This document shows, one piece after another, positions 51,585 through 59,563 of a stretch of DNA of 64,000 nt. A program made the translations under genes and the position numbers. The notes under the pieces are model-generated. The model was not told where the DNA came from and searched no databases. It saw nothing but the letters and a program-made list of their open reading frames with translations. Source of the stretch: Nibribacter ruber (GTDB lineage Bacteria > Bacteroidota > Bacteroidia > Cytophagales > Hymenobacteraceae). Location of the stretch: assembly GCF_009913235.1 (NCBI RefSeq), contig NZ_CP047897.1, positions 434,001 to 498,000 of the forward strand. The letters run 5' to 3'. Numbering within the stretch: position 1 is the first letter of the stretch; every line of letters starts with the position of its first letter.

Positions 51585-52334
51585 ATGGCTAAAACTCAAA
51601 GCTCCTCTCCAGGTTTTACGTGGGCGCACGCCCGTCGGCTGTTCTTGAAGCTGTGCATCACCTTGTTTTTGGTGTCTGTGCTGTGGGTGCTTGCCTATCG
51701 CTGGTTAGATCCGCCGGTAACGTTGCACATGCTCTCCAAACGGTCAGAGCCTTCACCTTCGTCCAGAACCCAAACCACAGACCAGATCCGGTACCAGTTT
51801 GTGGAGCTGGAAGAGATGTCCATGCAATTGCCGCTGGCGGTCATCGCGTCTGAAGACCAATTGTTCCTCACCCATAAGGGCTTTGACTTTGATGCGATAG
51901 TCAAGGCGTTCCAGACCAACATGTCCAGCAAAAAAACCGTGGGAGGCAGCACCATAAGCCAGCAGGTGGCCAAGAACGTGTTTCTCTGGCATGGAAGAAG
52001 CTATTTACGCAAGGCGGTGGAGATGTATTTTACGTTTCTGATTGAGGTGTTGTGGGGCAAAGAACGCATCATGGAAGTGTACCTGAACATAGCTGAAATG
52101 GGCGACCATGTGTTTGGCGTGCAGGCGGCGTGCCGTGCGTATTACAAGACCACTCCAGACAAAGTGGGCAGGCAACAGGCAGCTTTACTGGCCGCTTCTC
52201 TGCCCAATCCCATCAGGTACTCCGTGGCAAATCCCAACGGGTACATGCTGCGCAACCGCCGCCGCATTGTACGCAACATGAGCCGTCTGGGCGGCACAGA
52301 ATACATTCAAAAATGGCTGCAATGGAAAAAATAA
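51585..52334 (+). CDS. mtgA: Monofunctional biosynthetic peptidoglycan transglycosylase
   Basis: The 249-residue protein has one N-terminal membrane helix (LFLKLCITLFLVSVLWVLAY) and a GT51 domain. The catalytic Glu is in VIASEDQLFLTHKGFD; GGSTISQQVAKNVFLW, RKAVEMYFTFLIEVLWGKER and IMEVYLNIAEMGDHVFGVQA follow. It polymerises lipid II glycan strands on the outer face of the inner membrane and lacks a transpeptidase domain. The next gene starts inside its last codons (13-bp overlap), indicating an operon. Confidence 0.95.
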   Translation: MAKTQSSSPGFTWAHARRLFLKLCITLFLVSVLWVLAYRWLDPPVTLHMLSKRSEPSPSSRTQTTDQIRYQFVELEEMSMQLPLAVIASEDQLFLTHKGFDFDAIVKAFQTNMSSKKTVGGSTISQQVAKNVFLWHGRSYLRKAVEMYFTFLIEVLWGKERIMEVYLNIAEMGDHVFGVQAACRAYYKTTPDKVGRQQAALLAASLPNPIRYSVANPNGYMLRNRRRIVRNMSRLGGTEYIQKWLQWKK

Positions 52335-52783
52335 AACGCTCTTCTTTGGTCTTGTTTTTACTGGGATTGACCCTTTGTTTTGGAGTAAGCAACTGCGCTC
52401 CCAAAGCCCCATCTGCGTCTGCATTACAGCCAGAGATTGAACGCATCATGGCCGAGCAAAGCCAAGCCTGGAACCGCGGCGACCTGGAAGGATTCATGGC
52501 CCATTACTGGCAGTCTGACTCCCTGGTATTCATTGGCAAAAGCGGCCCCACCTACGGCTGGAAAAAGACCTTGGAGAATTACCAGAAGGGCTATCCAAGT
52601 AAAGAGGCCATGGGCCAGCTTCAGTTCACGCTTCTCAAGACAGAACCCATCAGTCATGACGCCTTGTTTGTCATCGGCAAATGGCACCTCACCAGAACCA
52701 TAGGCGATGTAGGCGGCCAGTTTTCCCTACTCTTCAGAAAAATCAACGGCCAATGGAAAATCGTGGCAGATCATTCTAGTTAA
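52322..52783 (+). CDS. SnoaL/DUF4440-like lipoprotein (NTF2 fold)
   Basis: The 153-residue protein starts at the ATG at 52322 inside the end of mtgA and has a lipoprotein signal (LVLFLLGLTLCFGVSNC). The mature part is an NTF2-like domain of the DUF4440 type: QSQAWNRGDLEGFMAHYWQS, DSLVFIGKSGPTYGWKKTLE and FSLLFRKINGQWKIVADHSS. Members bind or modify small molecules, but the substrate is unknown. Coupling to mtgA suggests an envelope role. Confidence 0.82.
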   Translation: MEKIKRSSLVLFLLGLTLCFGVSNCAPKAPSASALQPEIERIMAEQSQAWNRGDLEGFMAHYWQSDSLVFIGKSGPTYGWKKTLENYQKGYPSKEAMGQLQFTLLKTEPISHDALFVIGKWHLTRTIGDVGGQFSLLFRKINGQWKIVADHSS

Positions 52784-52824
52784 GTGTGAGTTAAGAAATT
52801 TCTGACCTGATCGCTGTCCTCACG

Positions 52825-52872
52825 TTTGTCATCCTGAAAGAATATTGTGAGTCAGCTAGCCAGCCAGTATCT
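52825..52872. repeat. Dispersed repeat family B, copy 3
   Basis: TTTGTCATCCTGAAAG, then TTGTGAGTCAGCTAGCCAGCC. It is followed by family-C repeats and then palindrome copy 19. Confidence 0.5.
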
Positions 52873-52889
52873 AAAAGCAAATATCTCAC

Positions 52890-53050
52890 TGCTTCAAGTT
52901 TATAACTTGGAGCTTTGCATGGGGCAAGGTTACCAACTTGCGGTAGCCACTAAATTTTCTAGAACAAGCCATCACCCAGGCTTGGCAAGTTGAAAACTTG
53001 CCAAGCTTGGGCACCCACAAATTACCGCTTCGCACAAACTTGTGGGAGGG
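52890..53050. repeat. Dispersed repeat family C cluster
   Basis: Units GCTTCAAGTTTATAACTTGG, GGCAAGGTTACCAACTTGCG, GCAAGTTGAAAACTTGCC and CACCCACAAATTACCGCTTC are short dyads around an AACTTG core. Very similar strings occur at 57331-57477 and in part at 7093-7159. Confidence 0.55.
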
Positions 53051-53064
53051 AAAAAATGACGGAG

Positions 53065-53102
53065 CGTTTTTAGGCTGTTTCCTGGAAAACACACCAAAAA
53101 CG
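53065..53102. repeat. 38-bp palindromic repeat, copy 19
   Basis: Arms CGTTTTTAGGCTGTTTCC and GGAAAACACACCAAAAACG, 33 bp past the stop of the App1-like gene. Confidence 0.87.
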
Positions 53103-53135
53103 CTCAGCCATAAAACCAAAATCCAGACTCCCAAC

Positions 53136-54338
53136 TCAGGTTTCAGGACTCAGTTTCTTCGTGTCTTTGCTGATGGGTGCGGGAGCTTGTTTGGTAGAAG
53201 TACCCGCGGCGGCACTGGTATCAATTTCTTTTTGCACTTCTACTTTCTGCACCTCTTCCTGGAAGATGAGGCCCGTGTCGGCGGCGTGTTTGGCGGCGGT
53301 GGCAGTGTCTTTTACCAAAAGCATTTCAACGGTGCCTTTCAGTTCTTCAGAGATGACCTTGACTACCTCGGCGCGTTCTGGCAGTTCCACATCTCTTATG
53401 TAAATGCAGAGCACCCGGCCCGGGAACTGCTTCACTACCTCCTTGTAAATAGGGGCGTCCTGCTGGCCGCTGTCGCCAATGAGAATGAAATTGAGGTGCG
53501 GATAGGTGAGCAGAATGTTCTGGATCTCCTTGAACTTATGACTCATGTGGTCACTGCCAAAGAACTTGTTTTGCATCAACCCAAAGTCACGCAACAGCAG
53601 TGGGCCCGCCGGAATGTCATTGATGTCCAGAAAGTCATGGAGCAGGTCATACATGTTCCAGGGGCTACTGCTCACATAAAAGAAAGGGTTGTTGCGCTTG
53701 CCGTTTCTACCCAACTGCAATGAGCGGTAAAAGGCAGAAACCCCCGCAAAAGGCAGCCGCGTGCGGGCGTTGTTCATAAACACGTGTTTGGACATCATCA
53801 ATGTATCTGTGGCCGAGGTAAGCACAATGGTGTCGTCAATGTCTGAGATGATGCCGTACTCAGCGTCGGGCGGGGGCACCAGCACGTGGGCCTCGGCCTT
53901 TATGCCCGGCTCAAACGAAGAAATGTTGGCGGCGTGCAGTTCCAGTTCCATCTCGTGCCAGATGTCATCCAACTGCAATGGGGTTTGGGGCTCAATGTTC
54001 AAGACAAAATAGCCTTCGCGGTCTGTGGTGATGAAATGCTCCTGGCCCTGAAAATTAATCCGGACGGTAGCGTCCCGTATCTCGTCGCTTTCAAAGCGGC
54101 GGTACATGTTCATGAGGTTCTTGAGCAGCGTGTCATTGTCTTCTGCCGAGGTAACCCCTTTGTTTGCCAGCACCCGGCCTTTGAGGTACAGGCGGTTGAC
54201 AGTACCGTAGCTTCTATAAGGTACAATTTGCAGAGGCTTGTAAAGGCTCAGGCTGTTCCTGAGGCGCTGCATGGCCAGGTCAAAGGAATCGTCGGTTTTT
54301 TCTAGAAAGCTGCTAATGGATTTCTTCCAGTCTTGCAT
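53136..54338 (-). CDS. App1-family phosphatase domain protein (DUF2183)
   Basis: The 400-residue protein has an N-terminal beta-rich domain and a DUF2183/App1 catalytic domain. The DxDxT motif is in GIISDIDDTIVLTSATDTLM; FFYVSSSPWNMYDLL, FFGSDHMSHKFKEI and FILIGDSGQQDAPIY follow. The family resembles yeast App1 phosphatidate phosphatase, a HAD-type Mg-dependent enzyme. The C-terminal 40 residues are Ala/Thr/Lys-rich and unstructured. It probably acts on phospholipids; two other genes nearby (lipid kinase, phosphoesterase) also suit lipid handling. Confidence 0.9.
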   Translation of the reverse strand: MQDWKKSISSFLEKTDDSFDLAMQRLRNSLSLYKPLQIVPYRSYGTVNRLYLKGRVLANKGVTSAEDNDTLLKNLMNMYRRFESDEIRDATVRINFQGQEHFITTDREGYFVLNIEPQTPLQLDDIWHEMELELHAANISSFEPGIKAEAHVLVPPPDAEYGIISDIDDTIVLTSATDTLMMSKHVFMNNARTRLPFAGVSAFYRSLQLGRNGKRNNPFFYVSSSPWNMYDLLHDFLDINDIPAGPLLLRDFGLMQNKFFGSDHMSHKFKEIQNILLTYPHLNFILIGDSGQQDAPIYKEVVKQFPGRVLCIYIRDVELPERAEVVKVISEELKGTVEMLLVKDTATAAKHAADTGLIFQEEVQKVEVQKEIDTSAAAGTSTKQAPAPISKDTKKLSPET

Positions 54339-54409
54339 TGCGAGCCAGTTTGGTTTGGTGGTAAATACGGAGGCGCTCCCGCGAAGGATATACTTAGAAG
54401 TTAACCGGT

Positions 54410-54447
54410 CGTTTTTAGCCTGTTTTCTGGGAAATAGCCCAAAAACG
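54410..54447. repeat. 38-bp palindromic repeat, copy 20
   Basis: Arms CGTTTTTAGCCTGTTTTC and GGAAATAGCCCAAAAACG, 13 bp past the stop of the M48 protease gene. Confidence 0.88.
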
Positions 54448-54460
54448 GAGAACCGGCTTC

Positions 54461-55312
54461 CTACAGACCCAAATCCTGCTTAAAGCGGTTGTAGCCGTTT
54501 GCGCCTTTGGGGGTGGTGTTGCAGCCCAATTCCTTGGCGCGGCTCTCAATCTGGGTGATGCGATTGTCTGGGTTGGGGTGCGTGCTGATGAACTCAGGAG
54601 GGTTGCCGCTCTGAGCCAGGGATTGCATTTTCTGGAAAAAGCCTGCCGCGCCGTCACAAGCGTAATAGTTGGTGGCTGCCAGATACGTCACAGAGTAGGC
54701 ATCAGATTCGCGCTCATAATCCCGGCTGAATTTAAGGCCCGCCAACTGACCCGCCAGTTGCCCGGCAATCTGCTGCACTTCGCCTGAGTTCTCACCAAGC
54801 ACCAGAGACAGCAGAAAATTGATGCCGTATTGTTTCTGCAGTTGCTTTACCGTGTGACGTTGGTCTGCGTGGGCAATCTCATGGCCTAGTACGCCGGCCA
54901 GCTGGTCTTCATTGTCCAGGTATTTGATGAGGCCGGTAAACACGTAAATATGGCCGCCAGGCGTGGCGAAGGCGTTGAGGTTCTCTGGATCGTCAATGAT
55001 TTTCACGTCCCAGGCGAACTCGTCTTTGTAACTGACCTCGCCGGAAGCCATCAGTCGGTCCACCATCTGGTCTAAATAAGCGTACCCGCGCCTTACTCCA
55101 GGGTCTGAAGAGTTTCGGGCTAGCAACTGGCCCTTAGCTTTGTAGGTGGAGTCTACCTCCCTAGACACTTGTGCCCCAAGCTTCACATCGTTTTCAATGC
55201 CAAACAGCACCATGTCGCCGTTTTTGTCTGTGGAGCAGCTGAGCGTCAACAGAGAGGCAGACAATAGGAGCAAAGAGAGAAAACAGGTTGATTTTGGGCG
55301 CATGGCTAGCAT
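54461..55312 (-). CDS. M48 family metalloprotease lipoprotein
   Basis: The 283-residue protein has a lipoprotein signal (LSLLLLSASLLTLSC) and a peptidase M48 domain with zinc motif HEIAHADQRH in VLGHEIAHADQ and the downstream Glu ligand in YERESDAYSV. These BepA/LoiP-like proteases act in envelope quality control. An alternative ATG lies three codons inside (55303). A palindrome follows the stop. Confidence 0.92.
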   Translation of the reverse strand: MLAMRPKSTCFLSLLLLSASLLTLSCSTDKNGDMVLFGIENDVKLGAQVSREVDSTYKAKGQLLARNSSDPGVRRGYAYLDQMVDRLMASGEVSYKDEFAWDVKIIDDPENLNAFATPGGHIYVFTGLIKYLDNEDQLAGVLGHEIAHADQRHTVKQLQKQYGINFLLSLVLGENSGEVQQIAGQLAGQLAGLKFSRDYERESDAYSVTYLAATNYYACDGAAGFFQKMQSLAQSGNPPEFISTHPNPDNRITQIESRAKELGCNTTPKGANGYNRFKQDLGL

Positions 55313-55395
55313 TTATTTAGACTAGTTGGGATTAATGTGGCCTTTGTACGCAAAGTGGCTGCAGAAAGATAATGAGTGGTAAGGGAAACCGATTC

Positions 55396-55433
55396 CGTTT
55401 TTGGCGTATTTCTCAGAAAACAGGCTAAAAACG
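55396..55433. repeat. 38-bp palindromic repeat, copy 21
   Basis: Arms CGTTTTTGGCGTATTTCTC and GAAAACAGGCTAAAAACG. It lies between two divergent starts (M48 protease and topoisomerase). Confidence 0.87.
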
Positions 55434-55491
55434 AACAGCTATAACCTTTGCCGCCAATGGTAGTTTAAAAGAAGATATTCCTCATTTATCT

Positions 55492-56562
55492 ATGGAAAAA
55501 ACTCTAACTGCCGGGGCTTTGTACGCAGACGTGGCTGCTTCTGCGCAACAAGCCGGCTTGCGCTACCTGCCAGACACCAAACCGGGCATCACCAGAAAAG
55601 CGAAAGGCAAAAAGACCGAATACTTCTCTGCCAAAGGCGAGAAAATAACCGATGAGAAAACCCTGGCCCGTTTGGAGAAACTGGTGATTCCGCCGGCCTG
55701 GACCGATGTCTGGATTTCTCCCTCGGCCAACGGCCACATCCAGGTCACGGGCCGCGACGCCAAAGGGCGGAAGCAGTACATCTACCACCCAGATTGGCAG
55801 CAGAGCAGAAGCTTGAACAAGTTTGGCCGCATGATCGCCTTCGGAAAGGCGCTGCCCGGCATACGGGAACAGGTAGAGAAAGACCTTCGGCTTAAAAACC
55901 TGAACAAGCGCAAACTTCTGGCTATTGTGGTGGAACTGCTGGACAACTCTTTCATCCGGATTGGGAACAAGGCCTATGCCAAGGAAAACAAGTCGTTCGG
56001 ACTGACCACCTTGCGGGACCGCCATGCCACAGTGGAAGGTGATTTGCTCAAGTTGGAGTTTGTGGGCAAGAAGGGCATTAAGCATGAGATTAGCATCAAG
56101 GACCGAAGGCTGGCCCGCCTGGTGAAACAGTGCCAGGATATTCCGGGCTACGACCTGTTCCAGTACTATGACGAAGACGGGCAGCGGCAAACCCTGGAGT
56201 CTGGCGACGTGAACGACTACTTGCGTTCTTTGAGCGAGGAAGATTTCACGGCCAAGGATTTCAGGACCTGGGGCGGCACCGTGACCATGGTAGAATGCCT
56301 GGAGAACGTGCTGGAAGAAAACCCCGAGATTGAGAAAGAAGCCTCTGTAAAGGAAGCCGTGAAAATGGTAGCCAAAGAACTGGGCAATACGCCCACCGTC
56401 TGCAGCAAATATTACATTCACCCAGAAGTTGTCAACCTGTTCAAACAAGACAAACTCATTGACTACCTCCGCAAGCATGACGCCAGAAAGAGAAAGGAAA
56501 ACCCTTATCTTTCCCGCACTGAAGAGTTTGTGATGCGAATGCTGAAAGAGGTGAATAAGTAA
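55492..56562 (+). CDS. DNA topoisomerase IB (poxvirus type)
   Basis: The 356-residue enzyme has the N-terminal DNA-clamp region (YLPDTKPGITRKAKGKKTEY, VIPPAWTDVWISPSANGHIQ, GRDAKGRKQYIYH) and the catalytic domain. That includes IRIGNKAYAKENKSFGLTTL, RDRHATVEGD and the nucleophile Tyr in CSKYYIHPEVV. It relaxes supercoils by transient 3'-phosphotyrosine cleavage. It is complete, and a palindrome starts 7 bp after its stop. Confidence 0.94.
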   Translation: MEKTLTAGALYADVAASAQQAGLRYLPDTKPGITRKAKGKKTEYFSAKGEKITDEKTLARLEKLVIPPAWTDVWISPSANGHIQVTGRDAKGRKQYIYHPDWQQSRSLNKFGRMIAFGKALPGIREQVEKDLRLKNLNKRKLLAIVVELLDNSFIRIGNKAYAKENKSFGLTTLRDRHATVEGDLLKLEFVGKKGIKHEISIKDRRLARLVKQCQDIPGYDLFQYYDEDGQRQTLESGDVNDYLRSLSEEDFTAKDFRTWGGTVTMVECLENVLEENPEIEKEASVKEAVKMVAKELGNTPTVCSKYYIHPEVVNLFKQDKLIDYLRKHDARKRKENPYLSRTEEFVMRMLKEVNK

Positions 56563-56568
56563 GAATTG

Positions 56569-56606
56569 CGTTTTTGGGGTATTTTCTGGAAAAGAAGCCA
56601 AAAACG
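56569..56606. repeat. 38-bp palindromic repeat, copy 22
   Basis: Arms CGTTTTTGGGGTATTTTC and GGAAAAGAAGCCAAAAACG. It starts 7 bp after the topoisomerase stop and lies 49 bp before the acetyltransferase ATG. Confidence 0.88.
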
Positions 56607-56654
56607 AGGGTGAGCTTTGGCAACGTATCTATTTTATTTTACAGCCTTACTTAC

Positions 56655-57182
56655 ATGGAAGAAGTGATTTCTGCGGTAGAAACCAACCGGTTGCGGTTAG
56701 TTCCGCTTTCCAGGGAGCAGTTGGATCTGTATCTCCTGAATGATGGTTCTTTGGAAAGGCAGATGGGCGTGGGGTATTCCATGAAGGAAATAAATCCAGA
56801 TTTACAAAGCGGCCTGCAAGAGCATTTCATTCCCCTTGTGGCCCAGCACCCAGATGCCTTTTACTTTTTTACGCTCTGGTCCATTGTCTTGAAAGAGGAG
56901 AACGTACTGGTAGGTGACATCTGTTTTAAAGGCGCCCCAGACGAAGATGGACAAGTGGAGATTGGCTATGGCACTTATGATGCGTTTCAACAGCGCGGCA
57001 TCATGGCCGAGGCCGTAGGAGCCCTCTTATCTTGGTGCCAACACCACCCCAACATAAAACTAGTGCTGGCAGAAACCGAAGCCGGCAACACCGCCTCAGA
57101 GAAGACCCTCCTTAAAAACGGCTTCCAATGCTACCACAAAGGCCGCGACAATAGCTGGTGGAAGAAAAGAATTAAGAATTAA
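56655..57182 (+). CDS. GNAT family N-acetyltransferase (RimJ/RimL-like)
   Basis: The 175-residue protein starts at the ATG at 56655. An upstream in-frame extension runs through palindrome copy 22 and is not believable. Acetyltransferase_3-type features are TNRLRLVPLSREQLDLYLL, VGDICFKGAPDEDGQVEIGY, the acetyl-CoA loop QQRGIMAEAVGALLSW and AETEAGNTASEKTLLKNGFQ. It probably acetylates a protein N-terminus or small amine; the substrate is unknown. Confidence 0.87.
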   Translation: MEEVISAVETNRLRLVPLSREQLDLYLLNDGSLERQMGVGYSMKEINPDLQSGLQEHFIPLVAQHPDAFYFFTLWSIVLKEENVLVGDICFKGAPDEDGQVEIGYGTYDAFQQRGIMAEAVGALLSWCQHHPNIKLVLAETEAGNTASEKTLLKNGFQCYHKGRDNSWWKKRIKN

Positions 57183-57236
57183 GTCACCTTAACCGTTAAG
57201 CCTTTCCAACTATTCAACCATTTAATCACTCATTAA

Positions 57237-57313
57237 TTTGTCATCCTGGAAGTGGCACATCACGGGCTTGTGCCGGGAGATCTTGGTGGCTAGCTAGACA
57301 ATCCGAGGCTAAA
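57237..57313. repeat. Dispersed repeat family B, copy 4 (with insertion)
   Basis: TTTGTCATCCTGGAAG, about 25 extra bases containing GGGCTTGTGCCG, then GATCTTGGTGGCTAGCTAGAC and CCGAGGCTAA, here written as two parts of the same repeat. Confidence 0.5.
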
Positions 57314-57330
57314 GGCCACTATCTAGCTGC

Positions 57331-57477
57331 TTCAAGTTTATAACTTGGAGCAATATATGGAGCAAGTTTATAAACTTGCGGGAGCCGTATTCTAACCTTT
57401 TCATCATCAACACAAGTTTGTAAACTTGCCTCAATGCTACCCACAAGTTGCCGCTTCGCTCAAACTTGCGGGAGAGT
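57331..57477. repeat. Dispersed repeat family C cluster
   Basis: CTTCAAGTTTATAACTTGG, CAAGTTTATAAACTTGCGGG, ACAAGTTTGTAAACTTGCC and CACAAGTTGCCGCTTCGC lie in series and mirror the block at 52890-53050. The whole 57183-57821 gap is repeats with no gene seen. Confidence 0.6.
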
Positions 57478-57574
57478 TAGTTTCTTATTCCCTCCCATTC
57501 ACAATTTGCAAACCTCCACGTCTTCAAATTTCCAAATTTCCACACACTTATTGCAAGTTGTAGTAGCGTTTCCT

Positions 57575-57623
57575 CATCCGTCTGTCTAGCTTGTTACCTA
57601 GATCCTTTCAGGATGACAAAATA
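57575..57623. repeat. Dispersed repeat family B, copy 5 (inverted)
   Basis: On the minus strand it reads TTTGTCATCCTGAAAGGATC, then AAGCTAGACAGACGG, matching the other family-B copies in opposite orientation to copy 4. Confidence 0.55.
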
Positions 57624-57770
57624 GGAGCGCAGAAGAAGAAATTTGTAGAGACAATGGCACTGCCTTGTCTCCTGCGAATGACATAGGCAGAATGCGTGCG
57701 GACACAAGCGGACGCTTATGCCATGGAACAAGCAAGTTTTACAAATTATGGAGAAGGAGGAGATGCGAGG

Positions 57771-57808
57771 CGTTTTTGGGCTATTTCCTAGAAAACACCC
57801 CAAAAACG
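57771..57808. repeat. 38-bp palindromic repeat, copy 23
   Basis: Arms CGTTTTTGGGCTATTTCC and GAAAACACCCCAAAAACG, 13 bp past the stop of the kinase-like gene. Confidence 0.88.
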
Positions 57809-57821
57809 AACTTCAACTAAA

Positions 57822-59414
57822 TTACAATCCCTCACGGTCAAAGGCGTGGATGGAGACGTCTCTGGTTTTCTTGACTTTGGTTTCTTTGCTTTTTTCAACC
57901 TCTACGCCAATGCGCGTATCATAGACCCTGGTCTTTTTACTGAGGCCCGCTACGGCAGATGCATCTTTCACGTCGTCTTCTGCCACGCCGCCATAGATGT
58001 TCACTAAGATGCCTTTTTTGGCATTTCCTTTTAAGGTGAAATCGTCTTTCCCGCCCAGGCCGTGGAGGGTGATGCTCTTGGTTTCATGAGGATGGAAGGT
58101 GCGGGAATACATGAGTACCGGCTTTTTCTGGTCGTCTTCCGGTACCTGATACACCTGCACTTTGGTAGAGCCGTCTTCTAAACGTTCTACTTCAAATTTC
58201 TCTTCCTGATCCGTGCCGCCTATGAGCACATGACGGGAGTAGAGGTCATACATTTCTTTGGCTAATTGAGGCAGCTGTTCTCTTCTGCTTTTTAGCTTGG
58301 CGGCAATCTGAGGGCCTGTAAGTTGATAGGCTGCCAAAGGCTGGGCCGCCGCCGCTTTTTCAATGAGCTCATCTGTTAGTTGCTTTTGCAGGTCGGTGGC
58401 TTGGGCTTGCCATTGTTCCAATGTAACCTCATTGAGGCATTGCGTGTCTATGAAGTGGGCATTCTGCAGGTAGCCTTTCACAGAGTTGACCTTTGGCGTG
58501 AAAGTCTTCATTTTGCTGAGCGGTGCCCAACTTCTGCTGAACAGCCAGGGAATGATGCCGTCCTTGAACTTGAAAAAGGCCTGATCGCGGTCTTTGGGAA
58601 CGGGTGCATAGGTGGTTTTGCCCGCAGATTCATACACGGCCCACTGCCATTGGCCCTGGTGGCGGTCCCAATCCCCAATGAGTACATCAAACAGGCGGGC
58701 TTTGGCAAAGGCTTTCTGGTCTGGCAGGTGTCCGTGCTCAGAGAAGCGCTTCTCCAAAAAATCCTCTGAGTCTACCAAGTCTTTCGCCTTCCCGAAGTAC
58801 TTGGTCAAAGATTCTTCGCCTTCAAATTTCTCTTCCAGCAAAAAGACCCGGTCTCTAAACTCAGGCGCGTTTTCACCCAGGCCTTTCACGCCTTTGGGTA
58901 CGTACACAAAACGGGGGTGGCTATGCGGAATTTTAACGCCAATGGCCAAAGCAGAAACAATGGCCGCGCCATACGGGTGAATAGCTGAAGTCTGGTCTCT
59001 TAGAATGTTGGCCACAAAAGTGTTCCGGAGCAGGGGCGGTACCACGTCGGTTGGGTTTTTGTCTACAGAGCGTAGGGCAAATTTTTTGCCTTCGTCATTC
59101 TCCAGAGTAAGGCTGGTGGTTTGAAAACCGCCGCCCAATTCAGCAGGAGTGAGGCCGCCGTGCATTTTATCAAGGTCAAAGACAGGTAATGAAACTGGTT
59201 GGGCCCATACCTGGCGGTAGTGCTTTCCCCACCACAGGCGGTGCCAACCGTTTTTCTGATACTGGCGGCCGGCGGTGACCAAGGCAGAATCCCATTTGGC
59301 GCCAGGTTCATACCCCACATCGCCTACCAGGGCAGATTCCTGAAAATAGTTTTTTTTGGCACACCCCGCAGAGAGCAGTCCCAACAATAATATGGAAGGT
59401 AGGTATTTGAGCAT
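57822..59414 (-). CDS. Kinase-like lipoprotein related to N-termini of Bacteroidota BamA-type proteins
   Basis: The 530-residue protein starts at the ATG at 59414 with a lipoprotein signal (SILLLGLLSAGC). The body has a kinase-like pattern: Lys119 in LRSVDKNP, DWDRHQ (248-253) in LFDVLIGDWDRHQGQWQWAV and DRDQ (275-278) in PVPKDRDQAFFKF. A C-terminal beta-domain follows (SITLHGLGGKDDFTLKG). From memory, the same domain forms the first 500 or so residues of larger Bacteroidota proteins ending in an outer-membrane barrel; here the barrel is absent. A paralogue is divergently transcribed 149 bp away. Kinase activity is inferred, not shown. Confidence 0.6.
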   Translation of the reverse strand: MLKYLPSILLLGLLSAGCAKKNYFQESALVGDVGYEPGAKWDSALVTAGRQYQKNGWHRLWWGKHYRQVWAQPVSLPVFDLDKMHGGLTPAELGGGFQTTSLTLENDEGKKFALRSVDKNPTDVVPPLLRNTFVANILRDQTSAIHPYGAAIVSALAIGVKIPHSHPRFVYVPKGVKGLGENAPEFRDRVFLLEEKFEGEESLTKYFGKAKDLVDSEDFLEKRFSEHGHLPDQKAFAKARLFDVLIGDWDRHQGQWQWAVYESAGKTTYAPVPKDRDQAFFKFKDGIIPWLFSRSWAPLSKMKTFTPKVNSVKGYLQNAHFIDTQCLNEVTLEQWQAQATDLQKQLTDELIEKAAAAQPLAAYQLTGPQIAAKLKSRREQLPQLAKEMYDLYSRHVLIGGTDQEEKFEVERLEDGSTKVQVYQVPEDDQKKPVLMYSRTFHPHETKSITLHGLGGKDDFTLKGNAKKGILVNIYGGVAEDDVKDASAVAGLSKKTRVYDTRIGVEVEKSKETKVKKTRDVSIHAFDREGL

Positions 59415-59563
59415 TTGTACTATATAAGCCAATACCTATACTTTTAACCCCCTACAAAGGTTGTCTACAAGCCATGGAAGCCGGCTTTTCTACTCCCTGG
59501 CAGGCGGGCAAGAATGAAACGCCTATAACTTCTGGTGGTAGTTTCTGGTATAAGGACGAACTC

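Noticed and set aside
52130-52321. An N-terminal extension of the NTF2-fold lipoprotein inside mtgA
   Set aside because: The extra residues are the mtgA coding region in another frame; the lipoprotein signal starts at 52322.
48575-57803. Many short frames ending in strings like FLACFLENSPKT or GCFLGNSPKT
   Set aside because: These are the 38-bp palindrome read in one phase; they are artefacts and not a conserved peptide family.
57183-57821. A gene in the gap between the acetyltransferase and the kinase-like gene
   Set aside because: The interval is made of family B and C repeats plus a palindrome; frames there are short and follow the repeats.
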